A DNA stretch of 64,000 bases from Macrotrachela quadricornifera (Eukaryota > Rotifera > Eurotatoria > Philodinida > Philodinidae). The stretch covers positions 203,213 to 267,212 of the forward strand of contig JAJEKB010020594.1 of NCBI GenBank assembly GCA_022393335.1. Reading direction: 5' to 3'. Positions 33,239-44,754 of the stretch are shown here, in pieces. The first letter of the stretch is position 1; every line of letters begins with the position of its first letter. The notes beneath the pieces were generated by a model. That model saw nothing but the letters and a program-made list of their open reading frames with translations. It ran no database searches and had not been told where the DNA came from. The position numbers were made by a program, and so were the translations under genes.

Positions 33239-36155
33239 GGAGAGGGTACAGAATTGTATGAAGCGCATTTGCTATGTAACGTTAAAATTGCACTTCATAA
33301 ACATTATATACCGTGCAACCAAGTGAAATGTATCGTTTATTTATTTTATTGATTCATCGTATGCTTGATTAAGATGAAAAAGAAACACTCACCTATTGGA
33401 AAAAACCAACAGTCCGTTGTTACGAGAATCGTGAGTCAGTGCATTGGGAGATGAAAGTAGTTGGTTTTGTTTACACTTTCTCTTTTTCGAACAGTGACTG
33501 ATGAAAAATCTCAGGCTTCACCATCGTCGTGTTGAAAATATTCACTTTTATTTTTGAATTTTGACGGCAATAGCTAAAGTTGTTCTTCAAACATGTTTCA
33601 ACATGAAAAAGGATGAAAATAATGACAGAGAATTTAATAATACAAAACTAAATAAGATTGTCGAGAACTGATCGTGGGTGCCGACATTTTTCGAAGCTCT
33701 GACACTTCTGTGTTGTGACGGTGATGGATGAAATCTTTAGCAACTCTGTTTAGTGATGGCAGCGGCAGATAAGGCATCTCATATATTTTGTAACTATCAA
33801 TGAAAGCGGCTCAATTAACCAACATATACCTATAGCTGTAAAGAACTACTCTGTCAACATAAATAATGGTCCGACAAAATGGATAAAGTATTGCTTCTGC
33901 AAGTGAGTTCATCTTGTTTCATGAGTTACTTTCGAATGCATATTTTGGTAAAATTATTTTTATTTAGAATGAATATCGTGAAAATTATATAAAATAAAAC
34001 AAATAGTCTAGGAAGCACAAGAAGAATTAAAAGTGATTAAAATGCTAGATTATAATGTAATTAGAAGAATACAAGTAAAATATAGAGCAATAAATAAATA
34101 AAGTACACGTTATGAGAAGCATATGATGATGAAATAGCTGATAAGTGATTTAGAAGCTGCCATTTTTTTCGTTGGTATTTAGCTCGTCGAAACAGGACGA
34201 ACGTGTGCACTGAAGACCAATGGATCTAAATGAAAAAGAATCATAGTGAGTCATATGTTTTATTTTCATTAATGGTTGACGATATAAGTTTACATTTTCC
34301 TTATTTACTGCATCCTTTACAGTAACAACTGAGAGGCCATAAAAGTAGAAAAATGAAAATGTTATATATTGATCAGAACATGTGGTGAATTTTTTTTCTC
34401 ATACTCAGTGTAATAGTAATTTACAATAGAAGTGAGCATGGTTTGTAAGTTGGATCCTCAACAGGACAATGGAAAATTGTAAGAGTTCCAAATGCATATA
34501 TCTTATTAGTTCTTCTGATTTTCTCTTTGCTCGAACTTTCCAACATTGGCAACTTCTTGCTTTCTGTTATCATACACTTTTGTAGTATTGACAAAGTCAT
34601 TAATAATGTTTCTGTGCATGCAAACTGCTGATAACAGTGATACAGCTCTCATTCAGAATTTGAGAAGTGGGTGACAAGGGCGTTTCATAACTGAAATCTT
34701 TTAGTTGACGACAACTCGTTAGATATATTTTCATTCCGTTCTCTCCGTATATATCTTAATTTTTTCAAAGGTGAATGTTGTTGTGATAAATCAAAGTTTT
34801 TTGAGTCACGACATCGCCGTTGTATACATTGAGTAAATCAGCGCTTAAAATCAGATTCTTGTCGAGCTCAATGGGCGACAGGGAATGCCAAATCCGACTG
34901 TTCGTCAACTATATTATTTTGCAGGAGAAAATCGGCATTCAATTCATTCTCATAATCTCAAGAAAAATAGTGAGCAATGAATAAGCATCAACATCAAGAT
35001 CCTCGAAGTTCATGTATTTTTTTAACTTGACGCACTTTCGCGATAATGTCAATAACAGTCATCCAAGCTTTTACAATGATGCAGCCAGTTTGTTGGTTTC
35101 TGTTGCTCTGATGACGGCAGTTACAAAGCTGAACTTGAGACAATGTAAGTAAAATTGTAAAGGAAACTTTCTAATCAACAAAAAATGCAGACTCCGCACT
35201 TTGTATAAGTTTCCTCTGGATATAGACAGATGTTGACAATAAATGGCGGTTTTATATAATTGTAGTGATTATAATCACGCAAAACAAGTTGTTTTTAGTT
35301 CATTATATCTATTATACGATTCGCAAATAAAAGAAGCACTTAAGAAAAGAAACAAAAACCAATGCAAAGTTGGGCGACGATGACTGCAGTTTTTTCGAAG
35401 ACTCGAAAGCCAAAACAAAATTCCACAGACCAGTAGATCGCTAACACTCTTTCGCAGTAAAATAGCTTTGAAAATCTTAAAAATTTCTCAAGGTCATTAA
35501 GCTTCTCATAAAATTTGAGATGATTCTACTTTTACTAGCAAATGGGTGATAGAGACGCTTCACCTACCAACAGTCTATTATTCCAAAGAATGCACAATGT
35601 GTCCTTCGTTTTACGAGATTCTTCAATGTCACGTTGCCTATGAGTTCTATGGTTGATGCAACCAATCAACCTCATTTGCTAATAGTTTTGTTATTTCTTC
35701 TGATCCAAATCCCATAGATAAGGAATATACGGTTATAAATTACCTTATATATCGAAATGTTACCAAACATACCGATAATATTTTTCCTGCAAAGGAGCGT
35801 GTTTGCAGCCTTTCCATGTCGGATAAAAACGTCATTAAAAGTTGTATAAAACAGATTCAAACTTTCCCTGGTACACATCTAATTCGACACCCTATATCTC
35901 TTGGCAATATTACGGAAACCTTATAAAATAAAACTTCTTGCTTCGAAAGCAGCGACTTTTTGGCGAGTTCGTAAATGAAAACTAAACTCATTTCAAAAAG
36001 TAGTTGTCAAGCTATCTTGCTGATCTAACAACTATCTGCAATCCTACTAACTTTGATGCATCTTCGATCCAATGGCTGTCGTGATCTTGTAGACAAATCA
36101 CTTAGTCCAAGTTGCCACACTCAATTAGATATAGGATGCTTCCATGATGAATGGT
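33239..36155. other. Long intergenic stretch
   Basis: I found no supported coding block, RNA gene or repeat array in these 2.9 kb. The few frames over 60 codons have no protein-like motif. Confidence 0.45.
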
Positions 36156-36440
36156 CAGCCGCCATGGCTGAGTGGTTACGTTGTTCGACACGTACCCACA
36201 AGGTACTGTGTTCGAACCTCAGTACTACCAGTCATGGAATGACCCTGGACAAGTCACTAACGGCTGTTTGTCTCGGATCACCCGTCCGATAGCACGCTGA
36301 TTACAATGTTGACATACCATATAGCTCCTGTAGCTGATATGTGGTTAATCAGTGTGTATGGGGAGCTCAAGTAATTGAGCGAGAAGAACTCTGCGTCAGA
36401 ACGGCCTTCTGTCCAGAGCTGCAACTAGTAATAGTTGTAG
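36156..36440 (+). mobile_element. tRNA-derived SINE
   Basis: A perfect RNA polymerase III A box, TGGCTGAGTGG (36165-36175; consensus TRGYNNANNGG), is followed 34 bases later by a good B box, TGTTCGAACCT (36209-36219). The head (about 36158-36232) resembles a tRNA but does not fold into a canonical one. It continues into GACCCTGGACAAGTCACTAA, a wording shared by many tRNA-derived SINE bodies, then a GC-richer tail to about 36440. The 3' end is not defined by an A tail. Confidence 0.6.
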
Positions 36441-36841
36441 GAAAAATATCGGGCCTATGAAAATGTCCTTGAACATTACCCTATACTGAAAGGCAGCCGA
36501 AAGGTGGGGTATTCTTCTTCCATGATGAATGACAAAGTTAATGGTCGCAGATAGTAGTGACAGATACTTTTGAGCTACATGAACCATCTGGGTTTGCCCA
36601 CCCAATCATCTCTGTAGATAGGAACCGCGGGTTCACGCTTTTTTAGATTCAAATCCATTTTTTTTATCAATCCTCAGTACCCTCCGTGCACACGATCAAG
36701 TAGAGAACAAAAGGTCTAGCTAATTATTCTCAATCCTGAAAGGATGAGTGTTGGCAACGAAAACTGCTTGTCGGTTTGTCCACGCTTTGATTGGTCAATT
36801 TTTTCAACTAATCAAAGGACACGTTTTGTAGAATCCATATG

Positions 36842-37015
36842 TCCTCAACTACTACATATTAGGGGTAACCTTGGGTTCTCAAATACTATATATGGGGGAT
36901 TTTCATGGGTTATTAACTACTATAAATTGGGGGTACGCGTGTGTCCTCAAGTACTCTATATTGGAGGTACCCTTGGGGCCTCAAGAGGTATTACATAGGG
37001 ATGTCCATAGGTTCT
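36842..37015. repeat. 34 bp minisatellite, five units
   Basis: TCCTCAA-ACTA-TATTGGGGGTACCCTTGG-like units start at about 36842, 36876, 36910, 36944 and 36978, spacing 34. Two further units of the same family lie at 42666-42710. Confidence 0.7.
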
Positions 37016-37691
37016 GAAGAGCTATTACGAATCCTAAAAGAATAAATATGAGAAGAAGAAATTCCTTCTCTGTTTGTTGGGTTTCTGATTAGCCAAAAAT
37101 TAAAGTCATGTTTCTTGGCCCAAGAAGCGAGAATTGGAGGTTTCATCAGTGTTGTAAAGGTTTTCGGAGACGATAAGCTGGAATCTGTCGTCTATTTTTC
37201 TCGAAATCCTATTGGCCGGCCACGAGTCAATAGGAAGTTAGTTTTCAAAAAAATGGTTCTGCGAAGATAATTTGAGTCATACAATTGGAATTTGAGCTCT
37301 ATTTGCCTTGGAATCCCAATGATTAGTCTGGAACCAATGAAAATATGATTTTTCGGAAAAATGCCAGTTCACTGGCTACTTATGGTGGAAGTTCGAATCT
37401 ATACTCTTCTGCAAGCGAATGAATAAGATATTCATTCGCTTATCTATCAAACATATATCCTGTGGAATTTTCCTTTCGTGAGGGTTCTTGAGGGTGAGAG
37501 TTTTTGTAAGAGTTTTTTCACTGATTATTTTAGTAAAAAAATTTTTTGAACTTCCTTGACAGATGACGATGTTATAGTCGAGATACTAAACAACCTTGAA
37601 ATGCACCTTTTTCTGATCAGTAAGGATAAAAAGTCGATTAGCATATCTCAAAACAACTGTATTTAGGGGATATATGAGATGGTTAATTTTT

Positions 37692-37918
37692 TAAAGGAAA
37701 GTTTGCTGTACAAAACGTTTTAGGCGTTTTTTCAAATACATTTGAATAGTATCAATAAATCTCGATAGAATATTGTATAGGATATTTATCCCCAAAACAG
37801 AGAATATCGTTTGTTCCTATGTGAACATCGTATACAAAGTTCTACCGAGATTTATTGATAGTATCCAAATGTATTTGAAAAACGCCTAAAGCATTTTGTA
37901 GAGCAAACTTTCCTCTAG
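37692..37918. repeat. 227 bp palindromic element
   Basis: Arms 37694-37790 and 37822-37915 are near-perfect inverted copies (AAAGTTTGCTGTACAAAACG, TTCAAATACATTTGAATAG, ATCAATAAATCTCG) with a ~30 base loop. It is a foldback or MITE without coding sequence. Confidence 0.8.
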
Positions 37919-39866
37919 AAAACCTACTGAGTCATATTTTTCCATAGTAGAGCAGCTTTGACATATTATAATCCTAATAAAAACTTCATGTTTGAAAGTT
38001 GTGTTTCTTGGACAAATCGATTGCATCACATGTGAGAAAATAATGGAAGCTATTTGAGATAATAAAATCTGTACGTTTTCTAGACAGTTTGATAAAGAAT
38101 CGTTTTATAAAAAAGTTTTTTCTGTGACGAGTTATAGCTAAAAACATGCAAAATATTGAGAATATCATTCTTTATGCGCCATCCGTTATTAATACATGGA
38201 AGATTAAGAACGCTAACTACAGGATGCTTCCTACAGAATGCTAGAACTAATACACATAATCTTGAAGGTGAGGGAATGGGTGAGGTTGTCAAGGAACCGC
38301 TTCCTGTAGATTGCTGCAAAATGCAGCAGACAATATTCTTTCTCCGTGGATTACTTCTAGCATCATGCGCAGACAGCATTTTAGAGTAGCATCCTTAATC
38401 TATCATATAGTAATAGTTGAATAGCCGAATCGAATTAACGATTTCTACACTACTGTTATATTTATAGTTGAATAGTTCAGTTGTCAATAATAATTGTTCG
38501 ACTGGAACTGGCTTTTCCACTTCTATAATACTGTTATTGAAGAAAGTAGATAACTTGTTTCGAACGTTTAGACTGCATTGTTCTCAAAATATGAAGTGGG
38601 ACCTCAATTATGCGCTAAAAAATGTTATTTATAGATATACATTAGCAGGATATGAGCGACGAGTCAGCAATGACGCTCAGTAAGGGCGCCGACAATTGAT
38701 GAGGAGCTCCGTTATTTGCTTTAAATTAGGGATTTTTTACTGTAAGTTTCGGAAGTCATTGAATATTGTGCCCAAATGGTCGGCTGCAATCACAAGAATC
38801 CAAAAAATATCGCACTGTCTAGATCACAATTTTTATCCTGAGCGTACAGTGTTGTAGTCTCTCTACTCTGCATTCAGGACTGATCTAAGCTCGGCCTACG
38901 GGTCGACGCTTTACTTGTAGTAATAAAAACATAATTTGAAGGGAACTTATGAGAAACTTCTCTTTGAAGACCCTACAAACCTAGCGAAGTCTCCAAAATC
39001 TTTTGAAGATTTTTAAGTAATATGAAGTTCTGTAAAACCTATTGTTTCTCTATCGAAAAATCTCATGATATTTTGTTTATTTATCCAACGTGTAAAATTA
39101 TCATGACAAGTAACGTTCATCAGAAGCCGATTCACTTAATTCTAGATTGATAGAATAAGATCTAGAAACCTAAATTCATGTATGCCTATCGGACTCTCTA
39201 TCTGTCTGTCTCTATAATATTCTGACAACTAACTATCTCATAAATATGCTTCAAAAACTGGTTGATACGTTAAAGAAATCTAATCGGTTGAATTTAGATT
39301 AATCAACAGGTGAAAATGATCGTATGCTAACTAGTTTAGCGTGATTCAATTATTGCTTAATTCGGTATAAGCGCGTAAATGACCTAGCAATAAATAAAAA
39401 CTTGATAAATGACTGAGTTTATAGAATGATGATAAACAAAATCATATCTTTAAAAAATATACGTTTTTTTTATTATAGTTGTGTATACTCAACCACGTAT
39501 CAAATTTTAAGCTATTTCATATATTACTTGCTCATCGATTTAGTGTTGAACAACTTCAAAATTACTATTGAATAATTTAAGAAAGTTCGTCATTTTTAAT
39601 TCATATCTTTCGCTCGTCTGAATTTGAAAGTAACTCAAAGATTCTAATTTGTACTACATTTTTTACAGCATGCTATGGATTCTACGGCGCAAATAATCAG
39701 GAATGGTCATTTGCGCCATACTTGCGTGGTCGTTTTGTATCAAAAAATGGCCGTTTGTGCCATAGTTACGTGATCGTTTGTGTCATATTTACTTAGTCAT
39801 TCTTACTAGTAGATGCCTCATTTGACTTATAATATAAATTCAAGATTTTTGAATTTACAAGGCATA
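37919..39866. other. Intergenic
   Basis: No gene supported. At 39700-39800 the word TTTGTGCCATAGTTACGTG recurs in degenerate tandem form and reappears in the same orientation at 41563-41630. Confidence 0.4.
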
Positions 39867-40190
39867 TTCATGTTAGTATAGGGTTTAGGAATAGATTTTT
39901 TAAGTTATATCTCATGCATAAGCATAGTCATGTTAGTTTAGGATTTAGAAATAGATTCTTTTAGTTATTCGTCCTGCATAGACGTAGTCATGTTAGTTTA
40001 GGATTTAGGAATAGATTTTTTAAGTTATATGTCATGTATAAGCATAGTCATGTTAGTTTAGGATTTAAGAATAGATTTTATTTATTTATATCTCATTGAG
40101 AGGCATAGTCGTGTTAGTTTAGAATTTACGAATAGATACTCTTTTAGTTATATCTCATGTATAGGCATAGTCATGTTAGTTTGAGTAGTG
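39867..40190. repeat. 60 bp satellite, six units
   Basis: CATGTTAGTTTAGGATTTAG-type units with TGTTAG at 39871, 39931, 39991, 40051, 40112 and 40174 (period 60, slipping to 61-62 at the end). Confidence 0.85.
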
Positions 40191-40195
40191 TAAAA

Positions 40196-40460
40196 ATTGA
40201 AAGTTGAATTCAACTATTCAATTACTGCTTCAATCACTCAACTTTTCAGTTATTCAAGTTTACAACTTTTCAACTTTTCACGCTCCCTAGCACCTTCACG
40301 CAAAGCGTCTCCTCTCGCGCTCCGTAGCACTCTCACGCAGGCGAAAAGGGTTCAACTATTGAAAAAATGGATAGCTGAATAGTTGAAAAATTGAATCATT
40401 TAATAGTTGAGTAATTTAATAGCCGATAAGTTGAATAAAGTTCAACTATTCAACGATTGA
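40196..40460. repeat. TTCAACTATTCAA / TTGAATAGTTGAA palindromic repeat cluster
   Basis: Short words in both orientations flank a GC-rich core (40288-40340, CGCTCC and CACGCA words). The whole block can fold on itself; no coding signal. Confidence 0.6.
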
Positions 40461-40519
40461 ATAGTTGAAATCAAGTTTCAAGTTTTACATATATGGAGAA
40501 TCTAAAACCTAGTCCAAGA

Positions 40520-40753
40520 GAATGTTCAACAAGCCGAATGAAGCGCAAATTCACGGATCATAAATCCGAAGACATAGAAGGATCTGATCGCGGTATCTAA
40601 AGACGCTGTGCTGGCAGCTACCGAGAAATTAGAAAACAATAATCAAAAAGGCAAGTAATGCGACAGCAACGAAAGTAAAACCATTCTGTTCGGAATATGA
40701 CAAATTTTACTGTCTTGGTTGCTTCAGCGAGAAACATCATGCTATACAATAAA
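40520..40753 (+). pseudogene. piggyBac transposase C-terminal remnant
   Basis: The end of the frame reads KPFCSEYDKFYCLGCFSEKH then a stop at 40750, the cysteine-rich C-terminal domain pattern (C..C....YC..C...LC...CF..YH) of piggyBac transposases with the first cysteines degraded. Upstream codons are interrupted by stops. The TTAA-type terminus 140 bases downstream supports the call. Confidence 0.55.
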
Positions 40754-40865
40754 TAGTTCAAACAATAGCAAGATAGAGTAGATAATACATTGCAGGCAAA
40801 CTTCTGATCGAAAACAAACCAAAAGAGTGTTTTTTCTTCACTTTTCTCTCATAAGTGTGGCGGAT

Positions 40866-40900
40866 CCCATGGGTGGGACCCATCGCCATGAAAGGGTTAA
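40866..40900 (+). mobile_element. piggyBac-type terminus next to TTAA
   Basis: CCCATGGGTGGGACCCATCG, then CCATGAAAGGG directly before TTAA at 40897-40900. It contains the palindromes CCCATGGG and GGGTGGGACCC, the usual TIR style of this family, and follows the transposase C-terminal remnant in the right orientation for a 3' end. Confidence 0.55.
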
Positions 40901-40957
40901 TAATCAGTTAATAAGTAGTTAATAATTGACTAATAATAAGTTAAAACTGAGCAGTCG

Positions 40958-41166
40958 TCCTATTCCGCGACGTTGAATATTAGGGAATTAGTTCCGTCTA
41001 GAGAACTAATTCCGTCGATTCCGGAATCACAAGAAATTCCGGAATTAGAATTGATTCCACTAATTCCGGAACCATATTGTGTTACAGTTTGATCCAATTC
41101 CGGAATCGGTGGAATTGATTCCTGAGGTGGAGCTAGTTCCGCAATGTGCAACATCGCGGAGTAGGA
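40958..41166. mobile_element. 209 bp TIR element rich in TTCCGGAAT
   Basis: The left end TCCTATTCCGCGACGTTG and the reverse complement of the right end, TCCTACTCCGCGATGTTG, match at 16 of 18 positions. The interior is made of TTCCGGAAT/AATTCCG words and further inverted GGAACTAG. No target duplication is obvious. Class unknown. Confidence 0.65.
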
Positions 41167-41382
41167 TGTATTCTCTTAAAGCTAACTTCAGATTCGAACT
41201 TCCTGTTCTCAATTACCTTTTGGTCAAATTTTATGGAAAATGAACCATTCTATTTTCACATCATTCTTGGATCAATCACTGAAGTGCGGACCTACAAGCA
41301 ATCAAGTAAGCAAGGAAACAATTTAACCTTGCAAGACTGTTCTCTATGAGAAAGAGAATATCTATTTCTAAATTTTTAAACT

Positions 41383-41500
41383 TATATGGCTAACTCTATC
41401 TATGAATTATAACTAAAAGAAAATCTATTCCTAAATCCTAAACTAGCATGACTATGCCTATCCATCTATGAGTGCGAACTAAAAGAATATCTATTCTTTA
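41383..41500. repeat. Inverted copy of the 60 bp satellite
   Basis: CTATTCCTAAATCCTAAACT then AGCATGACTATGCCTAT is the reverse complement of the 39867-40190 unit; about 1.7 units are present. Confidence 0.75.
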
Positions 41501-42922
41501 TTTTCGAATTGATGTTATGCAGTAAGTTTTTCATTTATATTCGAATTTGATTTAAGCAACTCGTTTATACCATAGTTACGCGGCTATTTGTACCAAAACT
41601 TGGTCATTTGAGTAAAAAAAAATGATTATTTGTACGTCGTTACCGACAAAAGCAATAGATGTGGTGAGATGAGTCCCCGTTTCTAGACCCTATACTTACA
41701 GTTTAGGGAAAAACTATCTGTTTGAAAATTTAATTTCTCTAAAGCATTTTCAGGACGAAATTGCAAAGGAGGGGGTCAGTAATAATGAAATCGGTCTCCT
41801 GGCGAATTTCAATTTCTTTTATATAAAACTACCATATAGGGTGTTTGAGGTCGTTTAATAGTATAATTAAAACAATTGTAGTTGCCTGGACTGTTTCCAG
41901 AACGTCTAAAATAGTCAAGGATTTTCATATTTACATAATGTCCAACTGGAAATGGTAAGCAACTATTTTCATCTATTAATCAAACGTTAATCAGATCGAT
42001 TTTCATATGGTTTCCTAGCATTTGAAAGTGCTACAAAATGATATTAAAAGCATCCAAGAAAACCACTCATCGATATTACTTCACATACGACATATTACTC
42101 TTGTCTCTTTCCTCATGATGAGTATAGCCTGCTGGAGCCGTGTAGCATGATTCACCATTGAGTTTGTGAGCCAAGTTAGTTTTCATTTGATTCAATAGAA
42201 CTTTTTAAGCTCTACAAAAAGGATATAAAAATATCAAGGAAAAAATACTGGTCACTTAGAGAAATTTCATGAATGCTAATCCTAATACGTAATTTTGATC
42301 ATTTTTAGCATATATTTGATAGTTTTTGGCTATAAAAAGTAGGATTTGGATAAAAATGAATAGGATATTCTGAATTAGCATCCAAAACTGTTTAGATATG
42401 TACTATTTCGAGATCGTTTCTTTAATTTCTTTTTTCATCTGCAAAATCGCCCCTAGTCTCCCTCAGGGATGGGTTCTAAAGCTGTAAAATAATATTAAAA
42501 CTTGAAATAGTAAATACTGATACAAACAAAACACTGTTTTAGTGAAATTCATTTTTTGGCTTATCCGTGAGGAGGAGTGGGGATGATTTTTCGGATGAAA
42601 AAAAGAAATCCAAGGAAAGGTTTCCAAATGGTACATATCTAACCAGCTATGGGGGTGTTCATAGGTCCTCAAGGGCTATACTATTGGAGTACCCACAGGT
42701 CCTGAAGTAAGAAAGGCCATAAGGTGATTCGGAAGTAAGGAAATAAGGCTACAAGAACTACACAAGATATAAGGCCGAAGACTATATGGACTATAATAAA
42801 GATATAGGCAATATAAGAGTATGAGGTCATAGGGCCTCTATATACATAATGTCGAGTGTGTGTGTATGTCAGTGCCGGGTCACAGATTATATGTTTGATG
42901 TCATACGTTAGAGAAAAAACAA
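41501..42922. other. Intergenic, includes two 34 bp minisatellite units
   Basis: TCCTCAAGGGCTATACTATT at 42666 and TCCTGAAG at 42700 match the 36842-37015 family. At 42715-42850 there is a low-complexity ATAAGG/TATAAGGC region. It may be the interior of a non-autonomous Helitron ending at 42950; the 5' end cannot be identified. Confidence 0.4.
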
Positions 42923-42950
42923 CCGTGCAGTATGCACGGGTTCTCGCTAG
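42923..42950 (+). mobile_element. Helitron 3' terminus
   Basis: A GC-rich hairpin, CCGTGCA-GTA-TGCACGG (42923-42939), is followed 7 bases later by CTAG (42947-42950) and then T. This is the classic Helitron 3' end, a short hairpin then CTRR inserted before T. The CCGTGCA...TGCACGGG wording is shared by many Helitron families. No Rep/helicase coding is present upstream, so the element is non-autonomous or truncated. Confidence 0.65.
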
Positions 42951-44467
42951 TAACTATATATTATTTGTTGATTTTTTCTTTTTTTCTTGTTCTAGATTCC
43001 TTTTCATCTTCTGCTATTCTGTCTCGTTAGTGGCATCAAATAAATTTCCACATATATAACCATCTTCTTCTTTGATTAGTTATCTTTACTAAATTTCTCG
43101 AGTAAGAACCTTTCATATAATTTAAATGAATATTTTTTTAAATTAGACTGTTTTAGAAATTGATGGTAAATTACATAAATTAGCTACAACTTCTTCAAGA
43201 AACTCCATATAGGTAAAAGCTGTTTTAAAATTTATTTAGTATTAGGAAAATCTCTTTGTAGTCAAGATATCGATACAAATGGTATCTAAAAATCCGAGAT
43301 CTTCTCTTACAACTATTAATAGCAAGAATTTTTTTCAAACATGGAGATTTTCTAATTACACAAATCAATTATATTTTAAAGTATTACGCAAGACTTTTTT
43401 GTCTAATATATATTAATATAACATATGAGTAAGTCAATTGCAGAATTTTTTAACAGGATCGGAAAAATCTGATCAATGACGTCATCATTAGTCACTTCTT
43501 TGTTCTGTCACTGATTTATTTTTTCTATTGACAAATTTCGTATATCCATTTATCATGAAACGCAACTGGCCGTAAAAATAGGGAGAAACAAACAATATAC
43601 AGTATAAGCAACATGCATAATTGAAAGAACGAAAAGTTACTAATATGTAACTGACTAGGGTTTTTTCTATCTATTAAAAAAATATGCGGAGTTATTTGAG
43701 GAGAAAGTTTTTAAAAGTAACTTTAACATGAATTGTGTTTTTAGAAAGCAATGATTCCAATGCAAAATTCAAGGCTTAGAATATTATTTAAACCAATAAA
43801 AATTCTTACGAAGAAACAATATCTCAATGTATTCCAATAATTTGACGTGGCCACTGGTTATTCAAAAGAAGTATTTATCATTCTATCACAATTATTTTAT
43901 ATAAATTTGGATTCAAGTTTTTTTCTCAAAAAGATTTCTCGTCTAATGCTTTCCAGAATGGTATGTTTGTATTAATGAATAGGTTTTATTCTATTTTAGA
44001 ATATAACATGATTGAAGATTAGTATGAAAATAATTTCGATGGCGTTTTCAGTGGAAAATGTGCTGCAATAAAATTTGTTATATTACTTGAAGAATAAAAT
44101 ACTTTTGGAAAGATCAAAGTTTACAAAACTTCGAAGAAACAAAAATAAATATTTCTCAATCACTTACGATTCTTTATTAGATTTGATTTAAAATATAATC
44201 TTTATGTTTCTAAAGACTATTTCCGAAATTTAGTGAGAAGAATTTATTATTAATGAGAAAAATCTTTCTAATCAATCTATTCCACTAGAACACTCAAATC
44301 ATTCACTATTTGTTACAACTATATATATCATTTATTTTTCTTCTTTTTTTAGATTATTTAATGGAAAAGAAAAACAATTAATTCAATTCATATACTGAAC
44401 ATTCATATCTTCTTATTCGAAAATCATGTGAAATTTGTTTTTTTCTTTTGGAGAACATTTCTATTTT
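42951..44467. other. Intergenic, AT-rich
   Basis: No supported gene or repeat. The last ~130 bases contain the 3' flank of the leftward 57-residue gene. Confidence 0.45.
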
Positions 44468-44754
44468 TCAATGGCTGATTCGTTGATACATACTTCGTTG
44501 TAGAACATGAATGTGAACTATTCGACTACCATCAGTAGAACCGACTTCCGGCTGTAAATATAAAGTAAGAGAGTAAATTAAATTTCAAATAACATACTTT
44601 TCCTTCTAGTTCGTTTGATGAATTCAAATCTTCATTGACCGGAACAGCTTCATCATAAGATAAATCCTAAATAAATAAGCAAATTTATAATTAGCAAAAG
44701 CAGACAAAATAAGAATAAAACATGTTAACTCACATTTACTGGCATGGAATTCAT
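44468..44754 (-). CDS. 57-residue protein encoded by three small exons
   Basis: Exons 44754-44734 (7 codons), 44666-44598 (23 codons) and 44551-44468 (27 codons plus TGA) are joined by two phase-0 introns of 67 and 46 nt with good sites (GTGAGT..TTTAG, GTATGT..TACAG). The product is acidic and polar in the middle (DLSYDEAVPVNEDLNSSNEL) and basic at the end (VHIHVLQRSMYQRISH). There is no signal peptide or known domain. Two consistent phase-0 junctions with consensus sites argue for a real gene, although it could be the tail of a larger one. Function unknown. Confidence 0.55.

Noticed and set aside
32229..33352. Frames rich in Asn-Arg/Thr-Glu in the GGTTCTG region
   Set aside because: They arise from the repeated GGTTCTG/CAGAACC words and are not genes.
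36158..36232. A functional tRNA gene (serine/leucine-like, from A and B boxes)
   Set aside because: The acceptor and anticodon stems do not pair convincingly and the sequence continues into a SINE body, so it is called a tRNA-derived element.
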